A DNA stretch of 64,000 bases from Alteromonas lipotrueae. Its GTDB lineage: Bacteria > Pseudomonadota > Gammaproteobacteria > Enterobacterales > Alteromonadaceae. Positions 1 to 9,442 of the stretch are shown in pieces; position 1 is the first letter of the stretch; the number at the start of each line of letters is the position of its first letter. The position numbers and the translations under genes were made by a program. The notes under the pieces were generated by a model that was not told where the DNA came from, did no database searches, and saw only the letters and a program-made list of their open reading frames with translations. The stretch is from contig NZ_JAESDI010000003.1 of NCBI RefSeq assembly GCF_019249215.1, positions 62,001 to 126,000 of the forward strand, given 5' to 3'.

Positions 1-562
1 CGCTTTCCCCATCGGCAATGCCAAAGTCGTTGCGTCGCACATTGTCAATTTCAGATAGGAAAAAGTGCACTTCTATACCGAATTTGCTGTCCGCCCAACT
101 TTCAATGGCAGTTAATTTTTCTTGTAGTTTATTAAGCGATGCTTCTGAGAGTTGTTTGCCATCGACACACACCCAATAGTCGAAATCAGACGAGTCTGTT
201 TGTGCAATGGTACCAATGCTTCCCATAAGGACTAAGGCTTCAATTGCCCGCTGACGGGGCCACAGAGGCTTGATATCAGAGAGTAAATCACGCTTATCAG
301 GGAAGCACTGCAAGAGTGCATTTTCAACAACGTCTCGGAATGAGTAGTTATGGATACCAAAGGGAATATCTTCACCTTCAATATAACCTGGAAGCTCAGG
401 ATGATTTACGTGCAGTAAAAACGGCAGAACATGGAACAACGGCTTGTGCTCAGCAGGCATAAGCATAAGTGCACGTTCTACCCTAGCCTTGTTGTACCTA
501 AGTACACGTAACAGGCGTATTGTTAGATTCTTTTTAATTGATAGAGACTGTTGCTCTGTCAT
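1..562 (-). CDS. cyaA: Class I adenylate cyclase, 5' part (cut by window edge)
   Basis: The protein makes cAMP from ATP for CRP-dependent regulation and is cytoplasmic. Reading the minus strand from ATG at 562 gives 187 uninterrupted codons that run off the left edge. The N-terminus has a segment FHVLPFLLHVNHPELPGY (about residues 43-60), typical of the Pseudomonas/Alteromonas branch of class I cyclases. It is followed by the nucleotidyltransferase signature MGSIGTIAQTDSSDFDYWVC (about residues 116-135), whose Gly-Ser and two Asp residues are the expected catalytic positions. The start is supported by a purine-rich AAGAG just upstream. The rest of the catalytic domain and the regulatory C-terminus lie outside the window. 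Confidence 0.85.
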   Translation of the reverse strand, partial: MTEQQSLSIKKNLTIRLLRVLRYNKARVERALMLMPAEHKPLFHVLPFLLHVNHPELPGYIEGEDIPFGIHNYSFRDVVENALLQCFPDKRDLLSDIKPLWPRQRAIEALVLMGSIGTIAQTDSSDFDYWVCVDGKQLSEASLNKLQEKLTAIESWADSKFGIEVHFFLSEIDNVRRNDFGIADGES

Positions 563-783
563 TACTGCTCTTTTGTATCGATAGTTATTTCAAAAATAGC
601 GCGATTTTCCATTGTCTGCCTCCTATTTCTATTATGGCAGTGAAAAGTAGACGTTTAGCCTGCGCTTCCATTATCAAAAATTTGTTTAAACTCATTCAAC
701 CATTACTGGGCTTATCGTCTTTAGTATAACTCGTTAAACTTCGCAGCATCTAAAGTATTCGCATTAAATATTAGGAATTAGTT

Positions 784-1440
784 ATGTCTAATCAAATTAT
801 CAGTGATTTAAACCAGCGTTATACCGTTAAAAAGTACGACAGTAGCAAACGTATTTCTTCAGAGGACTTAACCACTATATTGGAAGCATTAAGGTTATCA
901 GCTTCTTCTATAAATTCTCAGCCTTGGAAGTTTGTCGTGGTTGAAAGTGACAGCGCAAAACAGCGTCTACACGACACTTTTGCGAATAAGCACCAGTTCA
1001 ACCAATTGCATGCAAAAGAAGCATCGCACACGATCTTATTCGCTTACGATCCTAAGTTTACCAAAGAAAAGTTTGTTAAGCGTGTTGATGCTGAAGTGGC
1101 GTCTGGTCACTTGCCAGAAGCAATGCGTGACTCATTTATGGGGGCTTACGCTTTTGCAGAAGCTAATACTGACGAGAACGGCTACAACGGCGCATGGACA
1201 AAAGCACAGGTTTATCTAGCATTTGGAAACTTGCTTCACACATTAGCCCGTCTTGGTATTGCCTCAACGCCGATGGAAGGCGTGGACGCTGACTTGATTG
1301 GTGAATTGTTTAGCGAAGAATTAGACGGACACATTTGTGAAGTGGCGCTAGCACTTGGCTATGCAGACGAAGAACAAGATTGGAACCACGGTTTACCGAA
1401 GGCACGTTTGCCAATGGAAGATGTGATCACCGTTGTATAA
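784..1440 (+). CDS. NfsB-like oxygen-insensitive NAD(P)H nitroreductase
   Basis: This is a 218-residue FMN-dependent nitroreductase-fold protein that would reduce nitroaromatics, quinones or pteridines with NAD(P)H in the cytoplasm. The family pattern is clear: RYTVKKYD at residues 12-19, SASSINSQPWKFVVV near 39-53 (FMN-binding Ser/Asn/Gln-Pro-Trp), a central AKQVYLAFGN-like segment, GIASTPMEG and the C-terminal LPKARLPMEDV. Length and motif order match E. coli NfsB (217 aa). The start has AGGA 8 bases upstream. It is a monocistronic gene transcribed away from cyaA. The true substrate cannot be read from sequence. Confidence 0.88.
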   Translation: MSNQIISDLNQRYTVKKYDSSKRISSEDLTTILEALRLSASSINSQPWKFVVVESDSAKQRLHDTFANKHQFNQLHAKEASHTILFAYDPKFTKEKFVKRVDAEVASGHLPEAMRDSFMGAYAFAEANTDENGYNGAWTKAQVYLAFGNLLHTLARLGIASTPMEGVDADLIGELFSEELDGHICEVALALGYADEEQDWNHGLPKARLPMEDVITVV

Positions 1441-1445
1441 ATACG

Positions 1446-3773
1446 TTAGTCTTGCACTCTAGCAAGAGCGTCGCTCCATAAGGTTACCTGATTACGACCC
1501 AACGATTTCGACTTAAATAACGCGAGATCGGCTTGATCGATAAGTTCAGAAGGCGTTGTCGCATTAAAGCGAATAGAGGTTACGCCCAAGCTACAGGTAA
1601 TCGCGATATCATCAAAGCGACAAACTTGAATGGTTTCTCGCATGTTTTCAGCTATACGCATGGCTTGGTGAGAGGAGGTATCTGGCAATACAATGCAGAA
1701 CTCCTCCCCACCAAACCTCGCTACTACATCGTTTTGACGGACGCAGCTCTGCAAGGTATTGGCAACGCCACGAAGCACTGAATCACCCACGGTGTGCCCG
1801 TAACTATCATTGATAGATTTGAAATAGTCGATGTCTATCATAATCACACAATAGTCTTCAGACTGTGGATTTCTTGCAAAATCCCGCTTCATCAAATCAA
1901 ACAAAACACGGCGATTAAAACAGTTTGTTAATGGGTCTCGTGTGGCTAAATAGCCAAGTTCTTGGTTGCGCTGTTTCGACACAATAAAGCGACGATAAAT
2001 AAGCAGTATCAGTATTAAGCAGACAGCTAATAACAGTGCCAAAGCGACACTGGCATATCTGTTTTTAGTTAGTTCCAATTCTGAAATGGTGGTGGCTTGC
2101 TGGGCTATCTCAATTTCATTGTTCTTTCTGGCCAGTTCGAGTTTGTCGAGTTTGTTTTTTTCTCGCAGAGTTTCTAATTCTATTTCCAGTCTTAAGGAGT
2201 GTAGCTTGGCTTTCTCAAGCGCGAGTTCGTTATTGTTAATGTCTTCTTGAATAACTTTGCTTAAGGCGATTTCTTGTTCAGCATATTGTAAGGATACCGC
2301 TAAATTACCTTTAGTTTTCTCTGCTAGTCTTAAGTAACGATAACTTTCTAACGTATAGGCTTTGTGGCCATTTTCACGTGCTAATGTCAGGGCGCTTTTA
2401 AGCAGCCTTACGGCCTCCTCCATGTTAGTATCAATAAGCATAGCTGCTAATGGAATGAGAGTTTTAATTTGATAAACATCACTTTCGATTTCTGTGGCTA
2501 AAGCCAGTGATTCTCTATAGTAATTGAGCGCGCTGGAAACGTTATTTTCGTCTCGTTTGATGTTCGCCAATATTCGCTGAGTTTTTGATTGTTTTGCCTT
2601 GTCATTACTGTCTCGGTAGATATCATCCGCTTTTTTCGCTAACAATGTTGCCGAAGCATAGTTACCCTTGTTCCAATCGATAATCGCGCTTTCTCTTAGC
2701 GCGGTAGCAAGGGTTTTAGGCTCAACCTTTTCCTCCGGCAAACTAATTGACAGCATGTAAAACGAACGAGCTTGGTCGAATTGTTGCAGCCTAAAATATA
2801 TATGACCTATCTGATTCGACGTTTTAGCTATGCCCGTTGCATTATTGACCTTCTTATAATACTTATGAGCTTGATGCACATGTTTTAAGGACTGTTCATA
2901 GCGGCCTATGTGGCGGTAAATAATCCCTGCTCCCATCAACGCTTTAGCGCGGCCTTCAGCATCATCTATTTGGCCGTGAAGGGCTAAACTTTGTAATGCG
3001 TAGTCTAGCGCAAGTACTAAATTACCGAGATATCGTTGTGCTTCAGCCAGTGTATTAAAGGTACGCGCCATAGACTTTATTTCATTTAAGTCGGTATATA
3101 TAGCTAGTGCTTTTTCATAATACTCAGCGGTTTCTTCCCGGTTCTCTAATCGCTTGTAGGCCTCAGCAATTCTGACGAGGGTTCTTGCATTTCGGTTTTT
3201 AATGTCGCTTTCGGGGGCGGTGAGATATTCAATGGCCATCAAATATTGTACGACCGCGATAGAGTGCTGGGACAGTGCGAAATGATAATCACCCTTGGCG
3301 ATTAACGTTGAGGCAATAGGAAAGTCTTCACCGTATTGAAAAGCCAGTGGAACCAGTATCGAAATCGCTTCATCGGCTTGGTTAAGTTGCTTATCTTTCA
3401 CCAATGCATTGATATAACCCGCATACGACAAGATGTAATTTTCCGTGTCGCTGAGTCTTTCGAATATAGCCGACGCGGTTAAAAAGTGGTGTCGTGAACT
3501 TTTGTTTTGACGGGCTTGCCTTGTTAATTTTCCAAGTAGAAAATGCGCCTGTGCAGTCGTGCTAATATCATCTATTTCTTTCGATATTTTCAAGGCTTGA
3601 TTAGCCCGTTCAATACTGCGCTTTAGTGAGGAATCTTGTGCTAATTGTGCCTGTGAAAGTAGCGTCTCAGCGCGCTGAATTGAAGCTTCATCCCGGGAAG
3701 GCAAGGGGCTAACCTGCTGCGAATGGGCAGAAGTAAAAACATTCAGTAACAGGATAAAAGCAAAAAAACGCAT
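1446..3773 (-). CDS. TPR-repeat sensor diguanylate cyclase (GGDEF)
   Basis: This 775-residue protein should synthesise cyclic di-GMP from two GTP. It starts with a signal peptide (about residues 1-18), followed by a long helical region of tetratricopeptide repeats that is probably periplasmic. A coiled stretch follows at about 510-570, then one membrane helix (ASVALALLLAVCLILILLIY, about 574-594) and a cytoplasmic GGDEF domain. The active-site loop is GGEEF (688-692), preceded by RDPLTNCFNRR. An RQND (679-682) fits the allosteric RxxD inhibitory site at the usual five-residue spacing, so the enzyme looks active and product-inhibited. It is convergent with the nitroreductase gene (5 bp between stops). 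The ligand sensed by the TPR part is unknown. Confidence 0.9.
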   Translation of the reverse strand: MRFFAFILLLNVFTSAHSQQVSPLPSRDEASIQRAETLLSQAQLAQDSSLKRSIERANQALKISKEIDDISTTAQAHFLLGKLTRQARQNKSSRHHFLTASAIFERLSDTENYILSYAGYINALVKDKQLNQADEAISILVPLAFQYGEDFPIASTLIAKGDYHFALSQHSIAVVQYLMAIEYLTAPESDIKNRNARTLVRIAEAYKRLENREETAEYYEKALAIYTDLNEIKSMARTFNTLAEAQRYLGNLVLALDYALQSLALHGQIDDAEGRAKALMGAGIIYRHIGRYEQSLKHVHQAHKYYKKVNNATGIAKTSNQIGHIYFRLQQFDQARSFYMLSISLPEEKVEPKTLATALRESAIIDWNKGNYASATLLAKKADDIYRDSNDKAKQSKTQRILANIKRDENNVSSALNYYRESLALATEIESDVYQIKTLIPLAAMLIDTNMEEAVRLLKSALTLARENGHKAYTLESYRYLRLAEKTKGNLAVSLQYAEQEIALSKVIQEDINNNELALEKAKLHSLRLEIELETLREKNKLDKLELARKNNEIEIAQQATTISELELTKNRYASVALALLLAVCLILILLIYRRFIVSKQRNQELGYLATRDPLTNCFNRRVLFDLMKRDFARNPQSEDYCVIMIDIDYFKSINDSYGHTVGDSVLRGVANTLQSCVRQNDVVARFGGEEFCIVLPDTSSHQAMRIAENMRETIQVCRFDDIAITCSLGVTSIRFNATTPSELIDQADLALFKSKSLGRNQVTLWSDALARVQD

Positions 3774-3982
3774 TTACTATGAGTTCGGGTTACGACAATA
3801 GAGTAAATAAAGTATAAATGCTCACGCTTTGTACTAACAGAGTGAATGTGGTGCTATCAAAGGTCAAATAGTCTAAGTCGTTGTACAATAAAGCATCTAT
3901 TACTGCTTTCATTGTTGCTTATTGCTTTGATTGCCCCCATTTGAAACACTGACGAAGTCACTTAATTAAGGATACTATTTCA

Positions 3983-4531
3983 ATGAGCCGACATTTTGAT
4001 AACGCCGAAGGATTGTGTGAAGACAAGGATAAAGCGACAGAAGGTTTTGTTTTCAACCAGACCATGTTACGTATTGCCGACCCCGCACGTTCACTTGATT
4101 TTTACACGCGAGTGATGGGCATGACATTGTTAAAACGTCTTGATTTTGAAGAAATGAAATTTAGTCTTTATTTCTTAGCGGCGGGTGATGATTTTTCTGA
4201 TATTAGCAAAGACGACAGTGAGCGCACCGCCCAAACCTTTGGTCGTCCTGCGATGTTAGAACTCACTCACAATTGGGGTGATACCGCAGACACGGCTCAT
4301 TATCATAATGGGAATAGTGAGCCAAAAGGCTTTGGTCATATTGGCTTTCACGTACCGAATTTGGAAGCTGCATGCGACAGATTTGAAGCGCTAGATGTCC
4401 CTTTCCAAAAACGACCTAATGACGGTTCGATGAAAGGCATTGCATTTATTAAAGATCCAGATGATTACTGGATTGAAATATTCGATGCTAAGCAAACGGC
4501 CAAGGTATGCGCCCCGCACTTAATCAAGTAA
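3983..4531 (+). CDS. gloA: Lactoylglutathione lyase (glyoxalase I), long zinc-type form
   Basis: It converts the methylglyoxal-glutathione hemithioacetal to S-lactoylglutathione. The 182-residue protein is of the long class and reads strikingly like eukaryotic GLO1: [67 protein letters not shown], and a final [10 protein letters not shown]. Metal-ligand candidates are Gln26, the Glu of LELTHNWG, the His of GFGHIG and the Glu of YWIEI. The N-terminal 20 residues are a charged extension, as in animal GLO1. The start has AAGGA upstream. It is a stand-alone gene. The long-form active-site pattern suggests zinc dependence rather than the nickel preference of short E. coli GloA. Confidence 0.92.
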   Translation: MSRHFDNAEGLCEDKDKATEGFVFNQTMLRIADPARSLDFYTRVMGMTLLKRLDFEEMKFSLYFLAAGDDFSDISKDDSERTAQTFGRPAMLELTHNWGDTADTAHYHNGNSEPKGFGHIGFHVPNLEAACDRFEALDVPFQKRPNDGSMKGIAFIKDPDDYWIEIFDAKQTAKVCAPHLIK

Positions 4532-4563
4532 TGCAAGGCGACCCTTTCTCATGGTTATCAATA

Positions 4564-5235
4564 CTATTTAGCGTAGCCCCATGGTGCTGCAGGTACGGGT
4601 ATAGGTTGGGTTAAATCAAAATCAACCCGGAATTCTCTGCCTTCTCTAATCAATCGGTAGGTAAAGGTTTCCGGGTAAATAAACATTTGCCAAATATTGG
4701 AGCTTGATTGGGGGATGCCACTTTTAGCAAACAAAGCTTTAGAGTAGGCGTCAGCGGGGAAAGATTGAACCTGTGGCCAGCCAGCATCAAGCGTATGACC
4801 GCCGTACATGGTTGACTCCGAATAGCTACCATCTTCATGGCGATGATCATGTTTAAGCGACAAACCGGAGCCAGTTTTTGTAATGATCCACGTTCGAGAT
4901 GCATCTTCTCCCACGTGAAAGGGAATATGTAACACGTCGTCTTTACAGCGCCTGACATGCATAACCAAAGGTTTATCAGCCATGCTGCTGGTGGGCTGAT
5001 TATCAACTGTTATTTTACCTGCAAACGCTTTCCCGCATAGCGCGCGTATACTCTCAAAAAAGCTATCGTGGCTGGCAATAGACACTAAAGGGGCGGGCTG
5101 AATGATAGGGTCTGCTGCCATCTCTTCTGTGCTAAAAGCCGTCGCGGGCATTAGTATTGGCGTCATTATTAGCGCTACGGTGCCCTGCGCGACTATTCGG
5201 GGTGCTATTTGAAGCAGTTTTAAGCTAATTTTCAT
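4564..5235 (-). CDS. Conserved exported protein of unknown function
   Basis: The 223-residue protein begins with a long signal peptide (basic start, hydrophobic core around residues 17-34, ending near ATAFS), so it is exported. The mature part contains two cysteines (CGKAFAGK near residue 67 and RRCKDDVLHIPFHVGED near residue 96) that could form a disulfide. It also has a His-rich stretch LKHDHRHEDGSYSESTMYGG and a C-terminal FTYRLIREGREFRVDFDL. I recognise the overall pattern as a small secreted family but cannot assign a function. AAGG lies 9 bases before the ATG. The next two genes on the same strand are also small envelope proteins, though spacing does not prove an operon. Confidence 0.6.
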   Translation of the reverse strand: MKISLKLLQIAPRIVAQGTVALIMTPILMPATAFSTEEMAADPIIQPAPLVSIASHDSFFESIRALCGKAFAGKITVDNQPTSSMADKPLVMHVRRCKDDVLHIPFHVGEDASRTWIITKTGSGLSLKHDHRHEDGSYSESTMYGGHTLDAGWPQVQSFPADAYSKALFAKSGIPQSSSNIWQMFIYPETFTYRLIREGREFRVDFDLTQPIPVPAAPWGYAK

Positions 5236-5266
5236 GCGTTACCTTAATTATTATTTTTATTATGGC

Positions 5267-5830
5267 CTAGTTATTCCAGTTTCTTGGTACTAATTGAACG
5301 GCACCTTCAACCACGTTCATGTCGAGCGGTACTTTACTCAATAGTGCCACTTTAGGGTTCTTCATATCTAATTTATAAACAGGGTTAACGGCCAGAAAAG
5401 CGTTGAGTAAGTTCATCACTTCGTTGTTTAATGGCTTTAGGTTTCCCTTATAGCCTCCTGCTTCTACGCTTGAGTCGAGTAAGTTAAGGTTGCGGAGAAA
5501 CACCGCTTTTTGCTCACTATCATAGTAGGGGCTACCTTCAATCTTAAAGGTTAAACGTACAGGGTATTTAAACGCGAAAGCATTAATTTCTGCACCTGTG
5601 TCTAAGCCAAGGGATATAACATCGCGGCTATCAGGGCCGATGTCTACACTAACGTCGTTCACATTAAGCTTCACGGGTAAGCCCATTAAGTTTACGTTTT
5701 CAGTTAAATTCGGTAGTTGTTTATTAAGCAATGACTGGACTTCAGCATTTGAAAAAGAGAAAACCGCTATGCCATTAGTGCTTGCACATCCGGTGAGGAA
5801 AAGTGTGATAGCAAAGAGTATAACTTTCAT
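5267..5830 (-). CDS. DUF1439 (YceB-like) lipoprotein
   Basis: This is a 187-residue lipoprotein. The signal peptide ends in the lipobox LTGC (Cys15) followed by Ala-Ser, which favours outer-membrane sorting. The mature protein has the DUF1439/YceB layout: an early FSNAEVQSLLNKQLP helix, alternating beta strands, FLRNLNLLDSSVEAGG in the middle and a C-terminal helix with NPVYKLD. YceB-type proteins resemble lipid-binding tubular folds, but the biological role is not established. A strong AAGG precedes the ATG. It lies 31 bp downstream of the start of the next exported gene on the same strand, so the two may be co-transcribed. Confidence 0.72.
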   Translation of the reverse strand: MKVILFAITLFLTGCASTNGIAVFSFSNAEVQSLLNKQLPNLTENVNLMGLPVKLNVNDVSVDIGPDSRDVISLGLDTGAEINAFAFKYPVRLTFKIEGSPYYDSEQKAVFLRNLNLLDSSVEAGGYKGNLKPLNNEVMNLLNAFLAVNPVYKLDMKNPKVALLSKVPLDMNVVEGAVQLVPRNWNN

Positions 5831-5938
5831 AAAAAACCTTCTGTATAGAGTTTATAGCCTACGATGAAAACAAGAGAGTGTTCTATAACAAGCAAGCTAA
5901 CCATTCTCATTATGTCATGTGCCTAACATAAGTGACTT

Positions 5939-6508
5939 TTATTTTGCTGGAAAGGCTTCAAGTAAACTGGTCACTAACTCGCCAAGTTTATTTTGGATAG
6001 TGACTGAATCGGTAGATTCTACTTCTACACTTCCCACCGCACTGTAAATAAACGTATCGCCTCTTACCACATCGATTTGCAGGTTTTGATATTGCGTTAC
6101 GCGCTCACCAATGGGCACGCTGAATATACTGCCAAGAGAGATGCCACCAGAACGGCCAAATACACCCGTACCTAACCCAAGGTTTAACCGAGTGTCATTT
6201 TCTTCACTGGCGGTTGAAGGAAGGAAACCTACCAGCACATCTGCACCTTCTTCTGGTGAGGGCTTGAGCCCCTTTGCGATAAGTGCTCTGCTAATCGCCG
6301 ATGTAAGTTGGCTCTCTATTTCAGGGTTTAAGCTATTCAGTGGTGGTCGAACAAAAAACGTATTAATTTCGGCAAAATTTTGGCTTTCATCAATGTTAAT
6401 TTGCGGGCCTTTGCTGGCACAGCCAGCTAAGAAGCTTAACGCCAAAAAGGCAAAAAGCACGTAAAAAGGCTTTCTTGCTGTATGTTTACTTTTATTTGTT
6501 AGTGTCAT
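5939..6508 (-). CDS. DUF4136-type lipoprotein
   Basis: The preferred ATG at 6508 gives about 189 residues: basic MTLTNKSKHTARK, a hydrophobic core and the lipobox LAGC followed by Ala-Ser. This fits an outer-membrane lipoprotein. A longer frame reaches a TTG at 6556 but adds 16 residues before the natural signal peptide, so I reject it. The mature part reads as DUF4136: FAEINTFFVRPP, then ISRALIAKGLKPSPEEGADVLVGF, a Gly-rich loop (LGLGTGVFGRSGG) and a final strand pair, DTFIYSAVGSVEVES. The function of the family is unknown. Confidence 0.7.
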   Translation of the reverse strand: MTLTNKSKHTARKPFYVLFAFLALSFLAGCASKGPQINIDESQNFAEINTFFVRPPLNSLNPEIESQLTSAISRALIAKGLKPSPEEGADVLVGFLPSTASEENDTRLNLGLGTGVFGRSGGISLGSIFSVPIGERVTQYQNLQIDVVRGDTFIYSAVGSVEVESTDSVTIQNKLGELVTSLLEAFPAK

Positions 6509-6710
6509 AGGTACGCCGAATAAAGGACTGCTGTAATGGTTTAAAGATGAAAACAACCAATTAGGATCGATTTAGTACTGCAAATAACGCAAATTGAACA
6601 TTAAGCCCCATCAATTCACGCAAACCCGTGGTTTTAATTCGCGGTCTATTAGCCATTGCGATAAACTACGCCATAATAAATGAGCCACTTCTAGATTAAG
6701 ACTAAAAACC

Positions 6711-7322
6711 ATGATCCACAATGATGTTCTACGACGCCTACGTTTTGCTTTGGCAATTAACGATACCGCCGCTATTGGTATTTTCAAGTTAGTAGACTAC
6801 GACATGGATGTAGATTACCTTCATTCAATTATGAAAAAAGAAGGGGAAGAAGGGTATTTACCTTGCAGAGACAAAATCATCTCTTTGTTCTTAGACGGCT
6901 TAATCGTTAAAAGACGTGGCAAGCAAGAAGGTGTTGAGCCTGTTATTTTAAAAGCCGGTGAGCGTTTGAGTAACAACGAAGTGCTTCGAAAAATCCGTAT
7001 TGCTATGAGCTACAAAGACGAAGACATGATTAACGCGCTTCAAATGGCTGATTTCAGATTAAGCAAAAACGAACTGTCTGCTTTTTTCAGAAAACCCGAT
7101 CACAGAAACTATAAAGTGGCTGGCGACCAAGTTGTGCGTAACTTATTACAGGGCATGGTGAAGAAGTATCGCCCTGATGCGAAAAAAACAGCACATACCA
7201 AAGAGCAAGTTCGCCAGAATGTAAAAGCGGATATGCAGGCCCAAAAAGTCAAAGGGCAAGTGAAAGAGCAAGCCAGAAATAAGGCGACTAAGCCAAGTTC
7301 TGTGTGGGGCAAAACCTCATAA
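6711..7322 (+). CDS. DUF1456 (YehS-like) protein
   Basis: The 203-residue cytoplasmic protein has two copies of the DUF1456 unit: NDVLRRLRFALAINDTAAI to about residue 65, and NNEVLRKIRIAMSYKDEDMI to about residue 145. This matches E. coli YehS (about 156 aa) in motif order, including GEEGYLPCRDKIISLFLDGL and RKPDHRNYKVAGDQVVRNLL. The extra C-terminal 50 residues are a Lys/Ala/Gln-rich basic tail (KEQVRQNVKADMQAQKVKG and onward), which E. coli YehS lacks and which could bind nucleic acid or be disordered. The function of YehS is not known. Confidence 0.8.
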   Translation: MIHNDVLRRLRFALAINDTAAIGIFKLVDYDMDVDYLHSIMKKEGEEGYLPCRDKIISLFLDGLIVKRRGKQEGVEPVILKAGERLSNNEVLRKIRIAMSYKDEDMINALQMADFRLSKNELSAFFRKPDHRNYKVAGDQVVRNLLQGMVKKYRPDAKKTAHTKEQVRQNVKADMQAQKVKGQVKEQARNKATKPSSVWGKTS

Positions 7323-7439
7323 TCGTGAGCTGATAACTATCGGGCGTTACGCTTTGCACTGTATCTAAAGTGCAAAATTTTGAAGATTCAAACATACGCG
7401 TAGCGCTATCTTCTTTGGCAATAAACCGTATAAATCTGC

Positions 7440-8648
7440 ATGCTACCATCCTCCCCGCTTACCAAATATCAAGCATTAGTCGATTCGGGAAAAATTCACA
7501 AAGACCCATCCCAACAACACGCCATTGCATTGCTTCAGCAGCTGTATCGTTCATTTCAGAGTGCTAACGGTGACGCTTTTTATAAAAGCCCGCATCCACA
7601 CAGTAAAGGCATTTATTTGTGGGGCAAAGTAGGGCGGGGCAAAACCTTTCTGATGGACTTGTTAGACGCGAGCTTACCTAGCACGTTTTGCAAACGACAG
7701 CACTTTCATCATTTTATGCAGGACGTTCATAAACGGCTAACTGAACTGTCCGGAAAGGCAGAGCCGCTGCGCCATATTGCGAGGCAACTAAGTAAGCAGT
7801 ACAAAGTGCTGTGTTTTGATGAGTTCTTTGTGTCTGATATTGGCGATGCAATGTTGTTAGGCAATTTACTGCAATACATGTTTGCACTGAATATGGTAGT
7901 GGTGTGTACCAGCAACTGTGCGCCGAACGAGCTTTATCGAAATGGATTGCAGCGGGAACGCTTTTTACCGGCAATCGCTGCAATTGAAACGCATTTAAAT
8001 GTGCTGCACCTGAATGGCGAACAAGACCATAGAAAGCGTGCACTTAATTACATTCAACGTTATTTCGAACTACCCGAGTCGTTACAAGATCAAGCAACAT
8101 TGCATCAAACCCTTCTTAGTCAGTTTGGCTTAACACTTAATAGTGCGACTTCAAGCATAACAGTGCTGGGACGAACTATTGAAATCGTCGCCCAACGTGA
8201 ATTTGATGCACGTAATTCAGAGATGAGTCATAAGGCTGCCTGTTTCAATTTTTCGGCATTGTGTGAAGGGCCGCGAAGCCACTTTGATTATGTAGAATTG
8301 GCCAAGCTGTACAAAACAATATTATTGTTCAATGTACCGCCCATGAGCGGGCAAGCGTACGAGCGCATTAAGGCACGGGGCACAGAGGATAATGGGTCGA
8401 ATATTAACATTGCCTCTGCTGAAACCGGAGAGCGTGAGGTGGTTTTAGCACCCATGGATGATGCATTACGCCGGTTTATTGCATTGGTAGATGAATGTTA
8501 CGACAGTAAAACTAACTTGATAATGACCTCTTACGTGCCTCAAAATGAGATTTATACTAGTGGCGCGCTTATGTTTGAATTTGAGCGGGCTAGAAGCCGA
8601 TTGATAGAGATGGCATCAGAAGAGTATTTACAATTAGTGTCGGGCTGA
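7440..8648 (+). CDS. zapE: AFG1-family ATPase, cell-division protein ZapE
   Basis: The 402-residue P-loop ATPase is of the AFG1/ZapE family, which acts with FtsZ in constriction in E. coli. Walker A is WGKVGRGKTFLMD (about residues 61-73) and Walker B is VLCFDEFFVSDIGDAM, with the family-typical CTSNCAPNELYRNGLQRERF sensor region after it and the C-terminal FEFERARSRLIEM. Length is close to the family norm (about 375). There is no strong ribosome binding site at the chosen ATG, but the N-terminal residues LTKYQALVDSG fit the family start. It is a single gene. Confidence 0.88.
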   Translation: MLPSSPLTKYQALVDSGKIHKDPSQQHAIALLQQLYRSFQSANGDAFYKSPHPHSKGIYLWGKVGRGKTFLMDLLDASLPSTFCKRQHFHHFMQDVHKRLTELSGKAEPLRHIARQLSKQYKVLCFDEFFVSDIGDAMLLGNLLQYMFALNMVVVCTSNCAPNELYRNGLQRERFLPAIAAIETHLNVLHLNGEQDHRKRALNYIQRYFELPESLQDQATLHQTLLSQFGLTLNSATSSITVLGRTIEIVAQREFDARNSEMSHKAACFNFSALCEGPRSHFDYVELAKLYKTILLFNVPPMSGQAYERIKARGTEDNGSNINIASAETGEREVVLAPMDDALRRFIALVDECYDSKTNLIMTSYVPQNEIYTSGALMFEFERARSRLIEMASEEYLQLVSG

Positions 8649-8893
8649 TGATGTACACAAATTAGCTAAATTACTGTTTTAGTTGGTTAGGAAGGGAGCA
8701 ATTATTGACACACGATCATGCAATTTTACAAAGGACTAAAATTTAGTGAAAATGACGATTCAATAGTGTTGATGAGAATGGTTAAAATCTGACATTTACG
8801 TGATTTTTATTTAAGCTTTTGATTTAAATGAATTAAAAATGTTGGCATTTAGGTTGCAAAATTAACTTTGACTTAACCTAAAGGATGACAACA
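8649..8893. promoter_or_regulatory. AT-rich leader upstream of DUF3718 gene
   Basis: About 245 bases without a convincing ORF between zapE and the small exported gene. The last 100 bases are strongly AT-rich and end in AAAGG, a good Shine-Dalgarno for the ATG at 8894. The promoter presumably lies here, but I cannot name specific -35/-10 boxes with confidence. Confidence 0.3.
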
Positions 8894-9238
8894 ATGAACA
8901 CTTTCACTAAAACACTGGCTACAATTACGCTTTCTTTATCTACTATCGGTATGGCGAGCGCGGCAGATTCATTATTTGCAGCAGACGATTCGGTTACTTC
9001 TAAATTATGTGTTGTTGCAGCACAAGGCAGCAAAATTCAACTGCACAAATCGATTAAAGACTCTGGTTTGAGCAAGCGCTATATTGCTGAAAACGTAACC
9101 TGTAATGATCAAAACATCTTAGCCTTTGTGCAAGATTATGCAGAAGACCCAGATAAAATGAATAACGTACTAACTAACGGTAAATTTAATACCAACGTTG
9201 AAATTATCGATTTGGCTGTAGCGAATACAAAAAAGTAA
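8894..9238 (+). CDS. DUF3718-type small exported protein
   Basis: A 114-residue protein with a clear signal peptide (MNTFTKTLATITLSLSTIGM, then ASAAD). The ATG at 8894 is preferred over the in-frame ATG at 8885 because the AAAGG at 8880-8884 is then correctly spaced. The mature part holds one copy of a motif: SKLCVVAAQG, then KSIKDSGL, NVTCNDQNILAFVQDYA. The two cysteines probably pair. The same unit occurs twice in the gene at 21258-21722. I recognise the pattern as DUF3718, a small family common in Alteromonas and Shewanella, without known function. Confidence 0.7.
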   Translation: MNTFTKTLATITLSLSTIGMASAADSLFAADDSVTSKLCVVAAQGSKIQLHKSIKDSGLSKRYIAENVTCNDQNILAFVQDYAEDPDKMNNVLTNGKFNTNVEIIDLAVANTKK

Positions 9239-9307
9239 TAATTTGGTAAAATGAAGCCTGAGTATGTAGTTTTACATTTACATTGTTGTTGCTCAGCACA
9301 TAATTTA

Positions 9308-9333
9308 AAAAAGGTGGCCATGGCCACCTTTTT
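9308..9333. terminator. Bidirectional rho-independent terminator
   Basis: A perfect 26-bp palindrome: A5, GGTGGCCA, TGGCCACC, T5. The GC-rich stem with A and T tracts on both sides can stop transcription from both the DUF3718 gene (left) and the convergent peroxiredoxin-like gene (right). Confidence 0.85.
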
Positions 9334-9442
9334 GCTGTTTTAACATACCTACCAAGGCCTACTATCTGACTTTCTAGGCGGCAGGTAAAAAAGCTCGCAA
9401 GAATGCTTGTAAAAGTACTTATAAGCGCTTTCGCAAATAAGC

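Noticed and set aside
932..1219. 95-codon frame inside the nitroreductase gene
   Set aside because: Out-of-frame shadow of a clear gene with no start signal of its own.
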